Below are positions 44,521 through 55,332 of a DNA stretch of 64,000 bases, in pieces. Positions within the stretch are counted from its first letter, which is position 1. Every line of letters starts with the position of its first letter. The translations under genes were made by a program, and so were the position numbers. Source of the stretch: Oscillospiraceae bacterium. Lineage in GTDB: Bacteria > Bacillota > Clostridia > Oscillospirales > Acutalibacteraceae. Location of the stretch: assembly GCA_031268405.1 (NCBI GenBank), contig JAIRXF010000010.1, positions 1 through 64,000 on the forward strand, read 5' to 3'. Under the pieces are notes generated by a model. The model saw only the letters and a list, made by a program, of their open reading frames with translations. It ran no database searches and had not been told where the DNA came from.

Positions 44521-45438
44521 TTATCTAATTACAGAAAAAATCACAAAAATCAATAAGTTTGTTAAAACTATGCTAGCTCCAGTCGGAATATTAAATTGAA
44601 ACGAAATCATCATCCCTAAAACGAAGCACACACAAGATATCGCGCTTGAAAGAAGCATCAAAGACTTAAAGCTTTTAGCTATTTTTTTTGCTATAACGGA
44701 TGGAAATATTATAAGACTTGATATAAGTAAAGTCCCCATCATTCTCATACCAACAACTATGGTTAACGCAGTTAAGAAGGATATCAAAAAATGGTAAAAA
44801 TTTACATTTATTCCTGATGATTTTGCAAAAATTTCGTCAGATGTGACAAGAAATAATCTGTTATAAAAAACAAAAAATACACCGAGTACAAATAAAGATA
44901 ACAACACGCTGATTATTGCATCAAAATCATCAATAACCAGAATGCTCCCAAACATGTAAGAATAAACATCCGTATTAAATCCACCCGACATGGAAGTCAC
45001 GAGTACACCAACGGCCAAAGAGCTTGTCGAAAATATGCCTATGGCTACATCTCCTTGGATTTTTTTGTTTTGACTTAAATACATTATAAGAAAAGAACAC
45101 GACACAATTATCGGCATGGATACAATCATCGGGGAGGTCACACCCAAGGCCAATGCCAAAGAAGCTGATGCAAAACCTATGTCTGCAAGACTATGCCCGA
45201 TGAGCGAATATTTTTTTAACACAAGCACAGAGCCCAAAAGTGCAGAACAAACCGAAACTAAAGTTCCCACAACCAGTGCCTTTAGAGCAAATGGATAAGA
45301 AAGAAGTTTAAATATTTCATCAAAATTAATTTGTTTCACTCTCCTTAAAATAAGTTTGGGTGATCTTACATTAAAATTATAAAATACCTTATTAAATAAT
45401 GATTGTCGACTGTTTTTTATAAATTCAGTACGACTCAC
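44521..45438 (-). CDS. ABC-3 family metal (Zn/Mn) transporter permease
   Basis: 305-residue permease of the ZnuB/MntB type. LLSYPFALKALVVGTLVSVCSALLGSVLVLKKYSLIGHSLADIGFAS (seen in part) and VVGMRMMGTLLISSLIIFPS are the family signatures; about eight helices. The first ~37 residues (to RRVKQINFDE) are an extra hydrophilic segment absent in usual members. GTG 45438 has AAGG 5 bases upstream; AAGGAG just before residue 36 hints at an alternative start near there, but no standard in-frame start codon is well placed. Partner ATPase and binding protein are not adjacent. Confidence 0.85.
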   Translation of the reverse strand: MSRTEFIKNSRQSLFNKVFYNFNVRSPKLILRRVKQINFDEIFKLLSYPFALKALVVGTLVSVCSALLGSVLVLKKYSLIGHSLADIGFASASLALALGVTSPMIVSMPIIVSCSFLIMYLSQNKKIQGDVAIGIFSTSSLAVGVLVTSMSGGFNTDVYSYMFGSILVIDDFDAIISVLLSLFVLGVFFVFYNRLFLVTSDEIFAKSSGINVNFYHFLISFLTALTIVVGMRMMGTLLISSLIIFPSVIAKKIAKSFKSLMLLSSAISCVCFVLGMMISFQFNIPTGASIVLTNLLIFVIFSVIR

Positions 45439-45514
45439 TTTGACCTTATTTTATATTAATTTTCATATAATTTAAAAGTTTTTTTAAATAACAAAAAATT
45501 TTTACAAATCACAA

Positions 45515-46168
45515 CTAATTCTCTTTGAAAATAAGATTTAAACGTTTTAAAGATATTTCGGTAATATTAAATTCAAAATTCCCACCTTTACAAATGGAAA
45601 TGCAAAGACCATTATTTTTAAATGTCTTTATTTTAAGTTTCGTACAGAAAACATTGAATGCAGCAAAGGTATTAAAAAAACCCTCACCATAGTATTTTAC
45701 ATGAGATTCTTTTTTTGTCCAAATCTCAAAAAATGTATCGATTTTACGTGGTGATCCTGATAAAATTTTTCTCTCTTCATCGTGAAAGAATCTGTCGGAA
45801 ATTTTAAAGTTAATTTTTCTAATCCTCTCAACATCAATGCCCACACATGTTCTTGAAACAAAAATAACTACCGCATTGTTTGTGTGTGAGATGTTAAAAC
45901 AAAATTTTGGAAAATCCTTCAAAAATGGCTTTCCGTTTGGATTTTTTAAAAATATTAAGCTATTTTTGCTTACATTCAAAATACGCGAAGCTATATATTT
46001 GATTAGAACTTTTCCCACAATTTTGGGCATAGTTTTCTCTATAAAATTTTCGTTTTTAATAAAGCTTTCATTTGTACTTAAAATTTTTAAAAGTTCCAAA
46101 AGTTCTTGTTCACTTACATTTTTAAAATTTACTATAAAACAGGTTTCAAAATTCAAAATTCTCACCAC
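45515..46168 (-). CDS. Sfp-type 4'-phosphopantetheinyl transferase
   Basis: 217-residue PPTase that attaches the CoA arm to carrier proteins. GKPFLKDFPKFCFNISHTNNAVVI (in part), VGIDVERIR with the Mg-binding Asp, and FFEIWTKKESHVKYYGEGF are the three diagnostic motifs. Sfp-type enzymes usually serve nonribosomal peptide, polyketide or fatty-acid carrier proteins; AcpS-type usually covers fatty acids alone. No megasynthase is in the window, so it may be the cell's only PPTase. Follows ligA by 12 bases. Confidence 0.9.
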   Translation of the reverse strand: MVRILNFETCFIVNFKNVSEQELLELLKILSTNESFIKNENFIEKTMPKIVGKVLIKYIASRILNVSKNSLIFLKNPNGKPFLKDFPKFCFNISHTNNAVVIFVSRTCVGIDVERIRKINFKISDRFFHDEERKILSGSPRKIDTFFEIWTKKESHVKYYGEGFFNTFAAFNVFCTKLKIKTFKNNGLCISICKGGNFEFNITEISLKRLNLIFKEN

Positions 46169-46180
46169 ATATAAAACCTT

Positions 46181-48175
<1,995 letters not shown>

Positions 48176-48227
48176 TCAAATCCTTCTTAAAAATTTACAA
48201 AATTTTCTCATTGAATTAGTATTAATT

Positions 48228-48479
48228 TTAAGATAAAGACAATGCTTCCTCCAGTGCTTTTGCCAGCTGATCAGGGCAAGATGTCCCTCTGCTATGGCAA
48301 TCAATACCTTTAAAAACTTTAATAACTTCCCTGGCATTCATCCCTTTAACTATTTGTGAAATTCCTTTGGTGTTTCCGGCACACCCTCCCAAAAATTCCA
48401 CCCTTTTAATAATCTCTCCATCAAGTTCTACGGTAATTTGTCTGGAACAAGTGCCTTTGGTTTTATATGTGTATATCAT
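48228..48479 (-). CDS. TSCPD domain protein (TIGR03905-like)
   Basis: 83-residue protein with GTCSRQITVELDGEIIKRVEFLGGCAGNTKGI in parts and the closing GIDCHSRGTSCPDQLAKAL. The TSCPD motif is also found at the end of class II ribonucleotide reductases; the stand-alone family is common in Clostridia and its role is unknown. Four Cys are conserved and may bind metal. GGAGG precedes ATG 48479. Confidence 0.85.
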   Translation of the reverse strand: MIYTYKTKGTCSRQITVELDGEIIKRVEFLGGCAGNTKGISQIVKGMNAREVIKVFKGIDCHSRGTSCPDQLAKALEEALSLS

Positions 48480-48747
48480 AATCTTCCTCCCTTAAAACCC
48501 AAGCTTACAATCAATTTATTTTGGTAATTATACAATAAAACTATATAAATCTGCAAAATCAAACACAAAAAACACAATATCAATTAATAAAAACTAAAAA
48601 TAATCCTAAGCCAAATTGCAAAAATCTCTCGCATAAACTTGTTTATTTAAAATCGTATTTTTAAATTTAAATCTAATAAAAAATTCAGCAACACCGCACA
48701 TTTTTAAAGGCAAAATAAAAATCACAACAAAATTAATCGACCACAAG

Positions 48748-50256
48748 TTAATATCCAGCTTTTTTAAGATTTTTAAATGAATCCACAATGTTATTTGCAA
48801 TATCTTCGCAATCTTTGTTGCTGATGTTACTTTTTTTAAAATAATCTTTAAGATTTTGATTTTTAGATATCTCTTCTCGCCAAGATTCTGGGGTTCCAAA
48901 AGAAACACCGTGAAATATATTTTTTGAGTCATAATTTGAAAATAATTTACCCAATAAACCAATATCGGCTTTTTCTTTAATAAAGGCTGGAATTTTTTTT
49001 ATCCTATCGACAATGAAATTCTTTCCTTCTTTTGAGGTATTAAACCAAATTAAAAAATCCTGAGCAAATTTTTGTTCTCTTTTACTTACTTTGGAATTAA
49101 CGATGAAATAACTATTTGCGAAAGTAAAAAATGAGGTGTTAAAATTTGAGAGATTTGAATTGTAAGATTTAATATCATCTTTGGGGTATGAAATCTTTCT
49201 GGGTAAAATTCTAATGTATTTCAAAGATCCGGGAGAAATTTTTTCCACCTTGTTAAGATCATCGTTTCCTCCTTGTAAAAACAAAGACTTTCCTTGTAAA
49301 AAATCTGTCAAAGAATCATTACTCTGAGTTTCTTTGGACATTTCATCGGACAATTCTTGCCCTCTTTTTTTATTAGTATATGAAGTCTCAATCTCTAAGA
49401 GTTTTAAATAAGAAATTATAGAATCTTTCAAAAAATCAATTTGCTGATAAGACGCTCTGCAAAATTTTAAAGGAGAATCGAACGTCTGAGAAAAAACAGA
49501 ATCTACAAAATTTTCTGGCTTATTTCTCACAGAAAAAACCTCAGTCATACCGCGAATTCTATCTCCTTTTTCATTTTTAAGTTCGTATTTAGTTTTATTA
49601 AGAGTAATTGTAATTCTTTGGGGAATCTCGATGTAACTCGAAAAAGTTTTAACAAAATTCTTAAATTCCTCATAGGAGCACAATCTAAAATCTTCTAAAA
49701 ATTGTTGAGATTTTTCTTCCCCCACCAAGTCATTTATTATTCTCACATCTATAAAATAACCGCTAAAATCAATACCGCAAGGAATTCCAAAATTATTTAT
49801 ATCATTCGACGTCAACAAAAGATTCTCATCAATATCTTTTGTAAAATCTTTGAAATCCCCATCTAAATCAAGAGATAAATCAAGGGCAGCCCCTTCTTTT
49901 TCCCATAATAAAAGCTCATCGGTATTTCTTGCTACGAATATGCTGGGTTTGTCGTTTGACTCTATTTGAAATTTAAGCGCACTGATGTAATCTTGGCGTG
50001 ATTTTACTGAAAAATTTTTTACCTTAACTCCGGTTTGCAATTCGTATTCTTTACAAATATTATCAAAATCATCTTCTTGTTCATAAAAGGAATTGTACAA
50101 CAAAAAATCGTACTCCTGGTTTCTCACAGGTAAATTAAAATCATTGGGATCCACATTGTCTTTTGAATCCTCTGTAAAATCACATCCGCAAAGACACGAT
50201 AGCGCTAAATAAAACAAGAAGAGCGGAAAAAATTTCATAAACCAATTAAATTTCAT
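48748..50256 (-). CDS. solute-binding-like lipoprotein
   Basis: 502-residue exported protein. AGGTGA 4 bases before ATG 50256 sets the start MKFNWFMKFFPLFLFYLALSC; the signal peptide ends in a lipobox-like LCGC. The mature part resembles family-1 sugar-type ABC binding proteins (YEQEDDFDNICKEYELQTGVKV, GIPCGIDFSGYFID, FFTFANSYFIVNSKVSKREQKFAQDFLIWF in part). No permease or ATPase gene is nearby. It could deliver substrate to a system elsewhere or have a different surface role. Confidence 0.75.
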   Translation of the reverse strand: MKFNWFMKFFPLFLFYLALSCLCGCDFTEDSKDNVDPNDFNLPVRNQEYDFLLYNSFYEQEDDFDNICKEYELQTGVKVKNFSVKSRQDYISALKFQIESNDKPSIFVARNTDELLLWEKEGAALDLSLDLDGDFKDFTKDIDENLLLTSNDINNFGIPCGIDFSGYFIDVRIINDLVGEEKSQQFLEDFRLCSYEEFKNFVKTFSSYIEIPQRITITLNKTKYELKNEKGDRIRGMTEVFSVRNKPENFVDSVFSQTFDSPLKFCRASYQQIDFLKDSIISYLKLLEIETSYTNKKRGQELSDEMSKETQSNDSLTDFLQGKSLFLQGGNDDLNKVEKISPGSLKYIRILPRKISYPKDDIKSYNSNLSNFNTSFFTFANSYFIVNSKVSKREQKFAQDFLIWFNTSKEGKNFIVDRIKKIPAFIKEKADIGLLGKLFSNYDSKNIFHGVSFGTPESWREEISKNQNLKDYFKKSNISNKDCEDIANNIVDSFKNLKKAGY

Positions 50257-50568
50257 AAAATCACCTAAATCAGCACTATTAAAACTTTGTAGAGTACAAA
50301 ATTTACAAATGATCATCCAACTCGCTATAACAATTGTATCTGATTAATTTTAAAAATGATACCAGATATTTAATTTTTTAATTTTAAAATCTAACAAAAA
50401 ATCACGGTGACATTCATATATCTCGAGTATTTCAAAAACAATCATCGTATCGTTTTTAAAACTAATCAATTGTGGAGATTTGAAATACAAAGGTTTGCAA
50501 ATTAACATTAATCGCAAAAAAATTTATTAAAATCTCCTCAAATCCAAAGTAAACTCCAAATCATACAT
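50257..50568. other. intergenic upstream of the lipoprotein gene
   Basis: AT-rich, with an inverted pair GGAGATTT / AAATCTCC (about 50475 and 50529) of unclear meaning. The part nearest the lipoprotein start is open in frame but unlikely to be translated. No RNA gene recognised. Confidence 0.4.
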
Positions 50569-50613
50569 CAGATCTCTCTAGAAACAAAAACAATTGATTT
50601 CTAAAGAGATCTG
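50569..50613 (-). terminator. long hairpin downstream of the secreted kinase
   Basis: CAGATCTCTCTAGAAA (50569-50584) and TTTCTAAAGAGATCTG (50598-50613) pair at 15 of 16 positions with a 13-base loop. It lies 84 bases after the kinase stop. T-rich tails are weak on both sides. Confidence 0.6.
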
Positions 50614-50696
50614 ACATAAAAAATATTCTCGCTTAGTTTTGTTCAAGTCCCTGACGCCCCGAATAAGAATCAATGCTCCAAAAATGCCAATAAAGC

Positions 50697-52391
50697 TTAA
50701 TTATTGCCCCATTGAACCTTTTCAAAAGCAATCACTGAATTTATTGCTTTTAAAACCATATCAATATTACATCTACTGCTCACATCCACTTTTATCATGT
50801 TTCTTGCAAGATCTGATAAAGTACCAATTGATTGACTAGAAAAACCCTTATCTTGCAACTCATTTTCAAACGCTTGCCAGTTAACTTGACCTGTTTGAAT
50901 AGTACTTACTAATTCTGGAATGCTATTCGCCTTATACGCATGTTCCCTTGTGACTAATTCATAAAACATACAACCAAGGGACCATACGTCCGCTTTTTGC
51001 CCGTCATATGGTCTAGCACAAAGCGCTTCTAGCGCCATGTAAAGCGGAGAGCCGATTGCAGTTTTCGCTAAAGAAGAAGGTATTGCTGTACCAAAATCAA
51101 CGAAATTCATATTCATAAGATGACCTAATCCATCGAAACTAAGCATAACGTTGGCTGGCTTAAGGTCTCTGTGAGCGATGCCGACCGAACCTATTCCTTT
51201 AAGAGCTTGAGCAAACCAAAACATTAATTTGAGCAAATCTATCTTGTTAAATCCTCCTGACATCTGCTTCATTAATTCGTCTAAATTAAGAACACCGGCA
51301 TTCTCCATCACAATGTAGGCAGTTCCCTCCTGTTGAATAGCTTCTACAAATTGCACAACACCTTGAATACCTTTCACTTGATTAAGTATCCCGATTTCCT
51401 TACTTATCGAAGTTTGATTTTGCGAGTCAACGCACGGCATCTTTTTTATACAATAAATATTACCAAGGAACGGGTAGTAAACTGAAGGGCTATCCTGTGG
51501 CTGCAGTGAAGCTGTGAAACATATGCCAAAACTTCCTTGCCCTACATTTCTAATGGGAAAGTACGCGGATTCCTTAAAAACCCGGGAACTAAGTCGTTGA
51601 GACTGTAATGATGGATCCGGATAAATTTGATACTGCGGCTGATTAATAATCCACGAAAAACATTGCTCCCTCTGTTGGGGGGAGAATTCGGCAACTGGCA
51701 CATGGCAACAATCGAAACCATTGAATTGAGGCTGGCTCTGCGGCGGTACAATAAAACTGCTTTGTCCACTCTGTCGAGGGGGAAATTGGGCGGATGGTGG
51801 ATAGTGACTATTGTGTTGAGGTTGGCTCTGCCGATGAAAATGAGGTGCACCTGCAGAAAATTCTTGAATCCCCCTGCATTCTCTACCTATTTCCTGACCA
51901 AAATTTATATAAGATGTTCTGTCAAAATCAATCGTCGTTACAGGATAACCCGTTTGCATCACCCGATCAATCGACTCTCTTATTTCGGTATAAGTTGGTC
52001 GAACCGTATAAATACTTCGGTTGCCAGCTTGATTAATGATCACATCGTGTAAATCTTTCCTGGCATAATCCGAAAAACTCGTCCTTTTGTGTTTTTTGTT
52101 CGACAAAATCCAAAACGAATCTTCTTTATTTCCAACTCTTACAAAAATTTCCCATTCGTTTTCTTTTGTATCGTAAAAATAGATAACACTCGTTGCAATT
52201 CCGTCTTTTGAATAATTGGTACCTTCGCATCCTATCGAAAATCGATACACTTTTCTGTTATAAACATTCTCGGAAAGATAAGCACTAACTTTATTGTTAG
52301 TATCGGTAAAAACAATTGGTTGTGAAAAAAAACATGCTACTAAAATAATGCTAAATAATTTTTTTGTTGCTCCTGCCATTTTAAACTTCAT
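50697..52391 (-). CDS. exported eukaryotic-like Ser/Thr protein kinase
   Basis: 564-residue protein. The N terminus has a basic start and hydrophobic segment (about 11-28), i.e. a Sec signal; LVAC at 17-20 could be a lipobox, and VSA at 35-37 a signal peptidase I site. Residues 40-175 form an unassigned domain; 180-265 is a Pro/Gln/Ser-rich linker; 277-560 is the kinase. All catalytic parts are present: glycine loop GQGSFG (284-289), Lys316, Glu332, HRDLKPANV (407-415), DFG (432-434), ALE in place of APE, and DVWSLGCMFYEL. Unlike PASTA kinases (cytoplasmic kinase, one helix, outer sensor), here the kinase domain would lie outside the membrane, where bacteria have no ATP, pointing to a host target. 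GGGAGA precedes ATG 52391. prkC partners (prpC phosphatase) are not near. Confidence 0.85.
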   Translation of the reverse strand: MKFKMAGATKKLFSIILVACFFSQPIVFTDTNNKVSAYLSENVYNRKVYRFSIGCEGTNYSKDGIATSVIYFYDTKENEWEIFVRVGNKEDSFWILSNKKHKRTSFSDYARKDLHDVIINQAGNRSIYTVRPTYTEIRESIDRVMQTGYPVTTIDFDRTSYINFGQEIGRECRGIQEFSAGAPHFHRQSQPQHNSHYPPSAQFPPRQSGQSSFIVPPQSQPQFNGFDCCHVPVAEFSPQQREQCFSWIINQPQYQIYPDPSLQSQRLSSRVFKESAYFPIRNVGQGSFGICFTASLQPQDSPSVYYPFLGNIYCIKKMPCVDSQNQTSISKEIGILNQVKGIQGVVQFVEAIQQEGTAYIVMENAGVLNLDELMKQMSGGFNKIDLLKLMFWFAQALKGIGSVGIAHRDLKPANVMLSFDGLGHLMNMNFVDFGTAIPSSLAKTAIGSPLYMALEALCARPYDGQKADVWSLGCMFYELVTREHAYKANSIPELVSTIQTGQVNWQAFENELQDKGFSSQSIGTLSDLARNMIKVDVSSRCNIDMVLKAINSVIAFEKVQWGNN

Positions 52392-52580
52392 CTAATTTTC
52401 TCCCTTTTAATATAAATTTTTGTAATACTTCCGAATTTAAAAAATACAAATCATACTGAAGTTTTACAATTCACAATTTAGAATTTTACCGGATATTTAA
52501 ATTTTTGTCAATACCTGACATCAAATTTTGACCATTTAAATTTTTGAAACATTCGCGCAATGACAGCATCTTACCAAAAT

Positions 52581-53561
52581 TTAACTAAAATCAAAATTTC
52601 TTTCAAAAATAACACAACCACTACTTATGTTTTTATTATTGATAATAACATTTGGACCTATTTTACAATTACTACCAATGACGCTATTTCCAATAATAAC
52701 AGTCCTTTCAAAAATCTCGCAACATTCACCAATATCTACATCTGGACCTATTACTACACCATCATAAGATCTTATACATACGCCTTTTGAGATTAATTTT
52801 TTGAATATATTTTTCTGTGCAATATTGCTGATTTCTTGCAGCTGATTGTAGTCATTAGCGCCCAATATTAAATTCGAAGAAACGGGTGAAAAATTCCCAA
52901 CTTTCTTGCCTTTAGATATAAAAATACGAACCACATCAGTTAAATAATATTCATTTTGTGAATTATCGTTTTTAATAAGACCCAGGATAGAAATCAAATC
53001 TTTTGTTTTAAACCAGTATGCTCCTGAATTAATTTCTCGAATTTCCAGTGTCTCTTCGTCCGCATCTTTTTGTTCTATTACAGAACAAATTTTTCCATCT
53101 TTTCTTATTATTCTGCCGCAGCCAAATGGATTATTTACTTGAGAAGAAATTAAAGTTACCGAATTATTTTCTTTTTTGTGAACGGCGTACGCTTGTTTAA
53201 TGGTTTCACTATCCAAAAGAGGGCTATCTCCGCTTAGTATGGCCAAATGATCAAAATTTTCGTACTTTAAAAAATCTTTGGCACACAATACTGCATGACC
53301 CGTTCCTAATCTTTCACTTTGAAAAATTGTATTTATATCAAGAGAACTATCTAAACTTGATAACTTTAGCAAATAATTTTCAATAAACTCTCGTCCATGC
53401 CCGGTGATTACACATATTTTGGAAATTCCACTTTTTTTAACCGAATCTACTATCCAACCAAGCATTGGCTTAAATAAAACTTCAAGTAATGCTTTTGGTT
53501 TTTTCGATTTCATGCGGCTACCTTCACCAGCGGCCAATATCAAAGCGCATAATTTACTCAT
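52581..53561 (-). CDS. glmU: GlmU-type UDP-GlcNAc pyrophosphorylase, C-terminally short
   Basis: 326-residue protein. The N-terminal uridylyltransferase domain is intact: LCALILAAGEGSRMKSKKPKALLEV in part, QSERLGTGHAV, LSGDSPLL, GCGRIIR, EINSGAYWF, NEYYLTDVV. The left-handed helix has only about four hexapeptide turns (VVIGPDVDIGE, TVIIGNSVIGSNCKIGPNVII in part) and then ends, whereas full GlmU (about 455 residues) continues through the acetyltransferase site. So glucosamine-1-phosphate acetylation must be done by another protein or the step is missing. ATG 53561 follows a GGGG site better than GTG 53567. It follows the phosphohexomutase gene by about 20 bases, which supplies hexose-1-phosphate. 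Confidence 0.88.
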   Translation of the reverse strand: MSKLCALILAAGEGSRMKSKKPKALLEVLFKPMLGWIVDSVKKSGISKICVITGHGREFIENYLLKLSSLDSSLDINTIFQSERLGTGHAVLCAKDFLKYENFDHLAILSGDSPLLDSETIKQAYAVHKKENNSVTLISSQVNNPFGCGRIIRKDGKICSVIEQKDADEETLEIREINSGAYWFKTKDLISILGLIKNDNSQNEYYLTDVVRIFISKGKKVGNFSPVSSNLILGANDYNQLQEISNIAQKNIFKKLISKGVCIRSYDGVVIGPDVDIGECCEIFERTVIIGNSVIGSNCKIGPNVIINNKNISSGCVIFERNFDFS

Positions 53562-53581
53562 TGCCACACCCCACTAAATCC

Positions 53582-55264
53582 TTATATTGCCAATATATTT
53601 TTGATCCATGTCTCAACATCTTTCATAAAATTAGTTGCGTTTTTATGAATTCTGCCGCTTAAAAGTATGTAAACTTTAATTTTTGACTCCGTTCCGGACG
53701 GACGTACAATAATCCTACTAGAATCATCTAGCTCTAATATAATTACATCAGATTTTGGTAAATTAGTCAATTTATCTTTCAAAAGATCAATTTTTCTTAA
53801 AATTTTTACTTTTTTAAATTCTTTAAGGGGCAAACTTCTTATCTTTTTCATTGCATCTTGTAATTCCTTAGCGGAATTCACGTCATTAAAATCAAAATTT
53901 AAAGTTTTCTCACAATAATATCCATATTCATCATATAAAGAATTTATCTTGTCAATCAGGGTAATCCCCATTTTTTTATAGTAAGCAGCCATTTCACATA
54001 TAAAAACTGACGCAGCTATTCCATCTTTGTCCCTTACATAAGTACCCATTAAATACCCACAACTTTCTTCGAAGGCAAAGATAAAATCTTCTTTTTTGTT
54101 TGATTTTTCTAATCTTAAAATTTTCTCTCCTATATTTTTAAAACCCGTCAAAACATCAATAACTTGACAAAAATTTTTTTTAGCAATAGCATCCACCATT
54201 AAAGTACTGGTTATAGATTTTAATACAATAGGATTATCTGGAAGCTGAGCGTTTTTTCGACGCAATGTTAGTATATAATCCAAAATTAAAACACCAATTT
54301 GATTACCAGTTACAGTAATATAATCTCCTTCATGTCTTGCTTTTACGCCAACTCTGTCACTGTCGGGATCAGTTGCTATTATTACATCAGCTTCTTTTTC
54401 TCTTGCGAGTAAAACGGCAAAATTAAAGGCCTCCTCAAGTTCAGGGTTTGGAATTTTGCAAGATTTAAACTCTCCATCGGGATTTTCTTGCTCCTTGACA
54501 ACAAACAAATTTTTAAGACCAAGATCAGACAAAATTTTAATTACAAATTCCCTCCCACATCCATTTAAGGGAGTGTAAACTACTTTCAAGTCGGTTTCTC
54601 TTAATAAATTTTTATTAAGACATTGTTTTTTCACTTCCGAAATATACTTTTCATAAATACTACTATTCACAATTTCAAAAAAATCAGATCTATAAATGTC
54701 ATCGGAATTAATGACTCTTACATCATCGAAAATATCAATTTTTTCAATTTCATTATAAACAGCAAGGGCAAAAAGATCAGTTAATTGAGAGCCGTCTGGA
54801 CCATAACATTTATATCCGTTATATTCTGGGGGATTATGACTAGCTGTTATCATAACACCGGCATTGCAATTAAACTTTCTAACACAGTACGATAAAACTG
54901 GAGTGGGTTTAAGTTCTTTATTAAAAAAAACTCTAATTGAATTTGCACAAAAAACCCTAGCCGTCTCTGTGGCAAAAATTTTTGATTTATTTCTTGAATC
55001 AAAAGCTACAACTACACTTAAATTGCCCTCATAATTTTTTCTTAAAAAATTACACAAACTTTGAGTAACAAGTCTGACTGTGTAAATATTTACACGATCA
55101 GTTCCTGCACCCATGATTCCGCGTAAACCGGCCGTTCCAAAATTTAAATTAAGAGAAAATCTACGATTGATATCATCTTCGTTAAAATTTTTTAATTCGG
55201 ACACCAAATCAAGATCATCCAAAACATTCTTTCTCCACGAAAGATATTTTTCTTTCGTTGACAC
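53582..55264 (-). CDS. phosphoglucomutase/phosphomannomutase family
   Basis: 560-residue alpha-D-phosphohexomutase. Active-site Ser in MITASHNPPEYNGYK, metal loop IATDPDSDRVGV, sugar-binding FAFEESCGYLMGTYVRDKDG in part, and phosphate-binding IIVRPSGTESKIKVY. Length fits the PgcA-type (about 560-580) rather than GlmM (about 450). It may convert glucose-6-P and glucose-1-P; a role supplying the downstream glmU is suggested by the close spacing. GGAGG precedes ATG 55264. Confidence 0.92.
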   Translation of the reverse strand: MSTKEKYLSWRKNVLDDLDLVSELKNFNEDDINRRFSLNLNFGTAGLRGIMGAGTDRVNIYTVRLVTQSLCNFLRKNYEGNLSVVVAFDSRNKSKIFATETARVFCANSIRVFFNKELKPTPVLSYCVRKFNCNAGVMITASHNPPEYNGYKCYGPDGSQLTDLFALAVYNEIEKIDIFDDVRVINSDDIYRSDFFEIVNSSIYEKYISEVKKQCLNKNLLRETDLKVVYTPLNGCGREFVIKILSDLGLKNLFVVKEQENPDGEFKSCKIPNPELEEAFNFAVLLAREKEADVIIATDPDSDRVGVKARHEGDYITVTGNQIGVLILDYILTLRRKNAQLPDNPIVLKSITSTLMVDAIAKKNFCQVIDVLTGFKNIGEKILRLEKSNKKEDFIFAFEESCGYLMGTYVRDKDGIAASVFICEMAAYYKKMGITLIDKINSLYDEYGYYCEKTLNFDFNDVNSAKELQDAMKKIRSLPLKEFKKVKILRKIDLLKDKLTNLPKSDVIILELDDSSRIIVRPSGTESKIKVYILLSGRIHKNATNFMKDVETWIKNILAI

Positions 55265-55332
55265 AACAATCCTCCAAACAAGATCAATGTTAATCTATGT
55301 TGTTGCACAAACAAAAACTGGGAAACTTGCAT

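Noticed and set aside
48606-48962. 118-residue minus-strand open frame
   Set aside because: Overlaps the 3' end of the lipoprotein gene in another frame, with low-complexity Ile/Lys sequence and no Shine-Dalgarno site.
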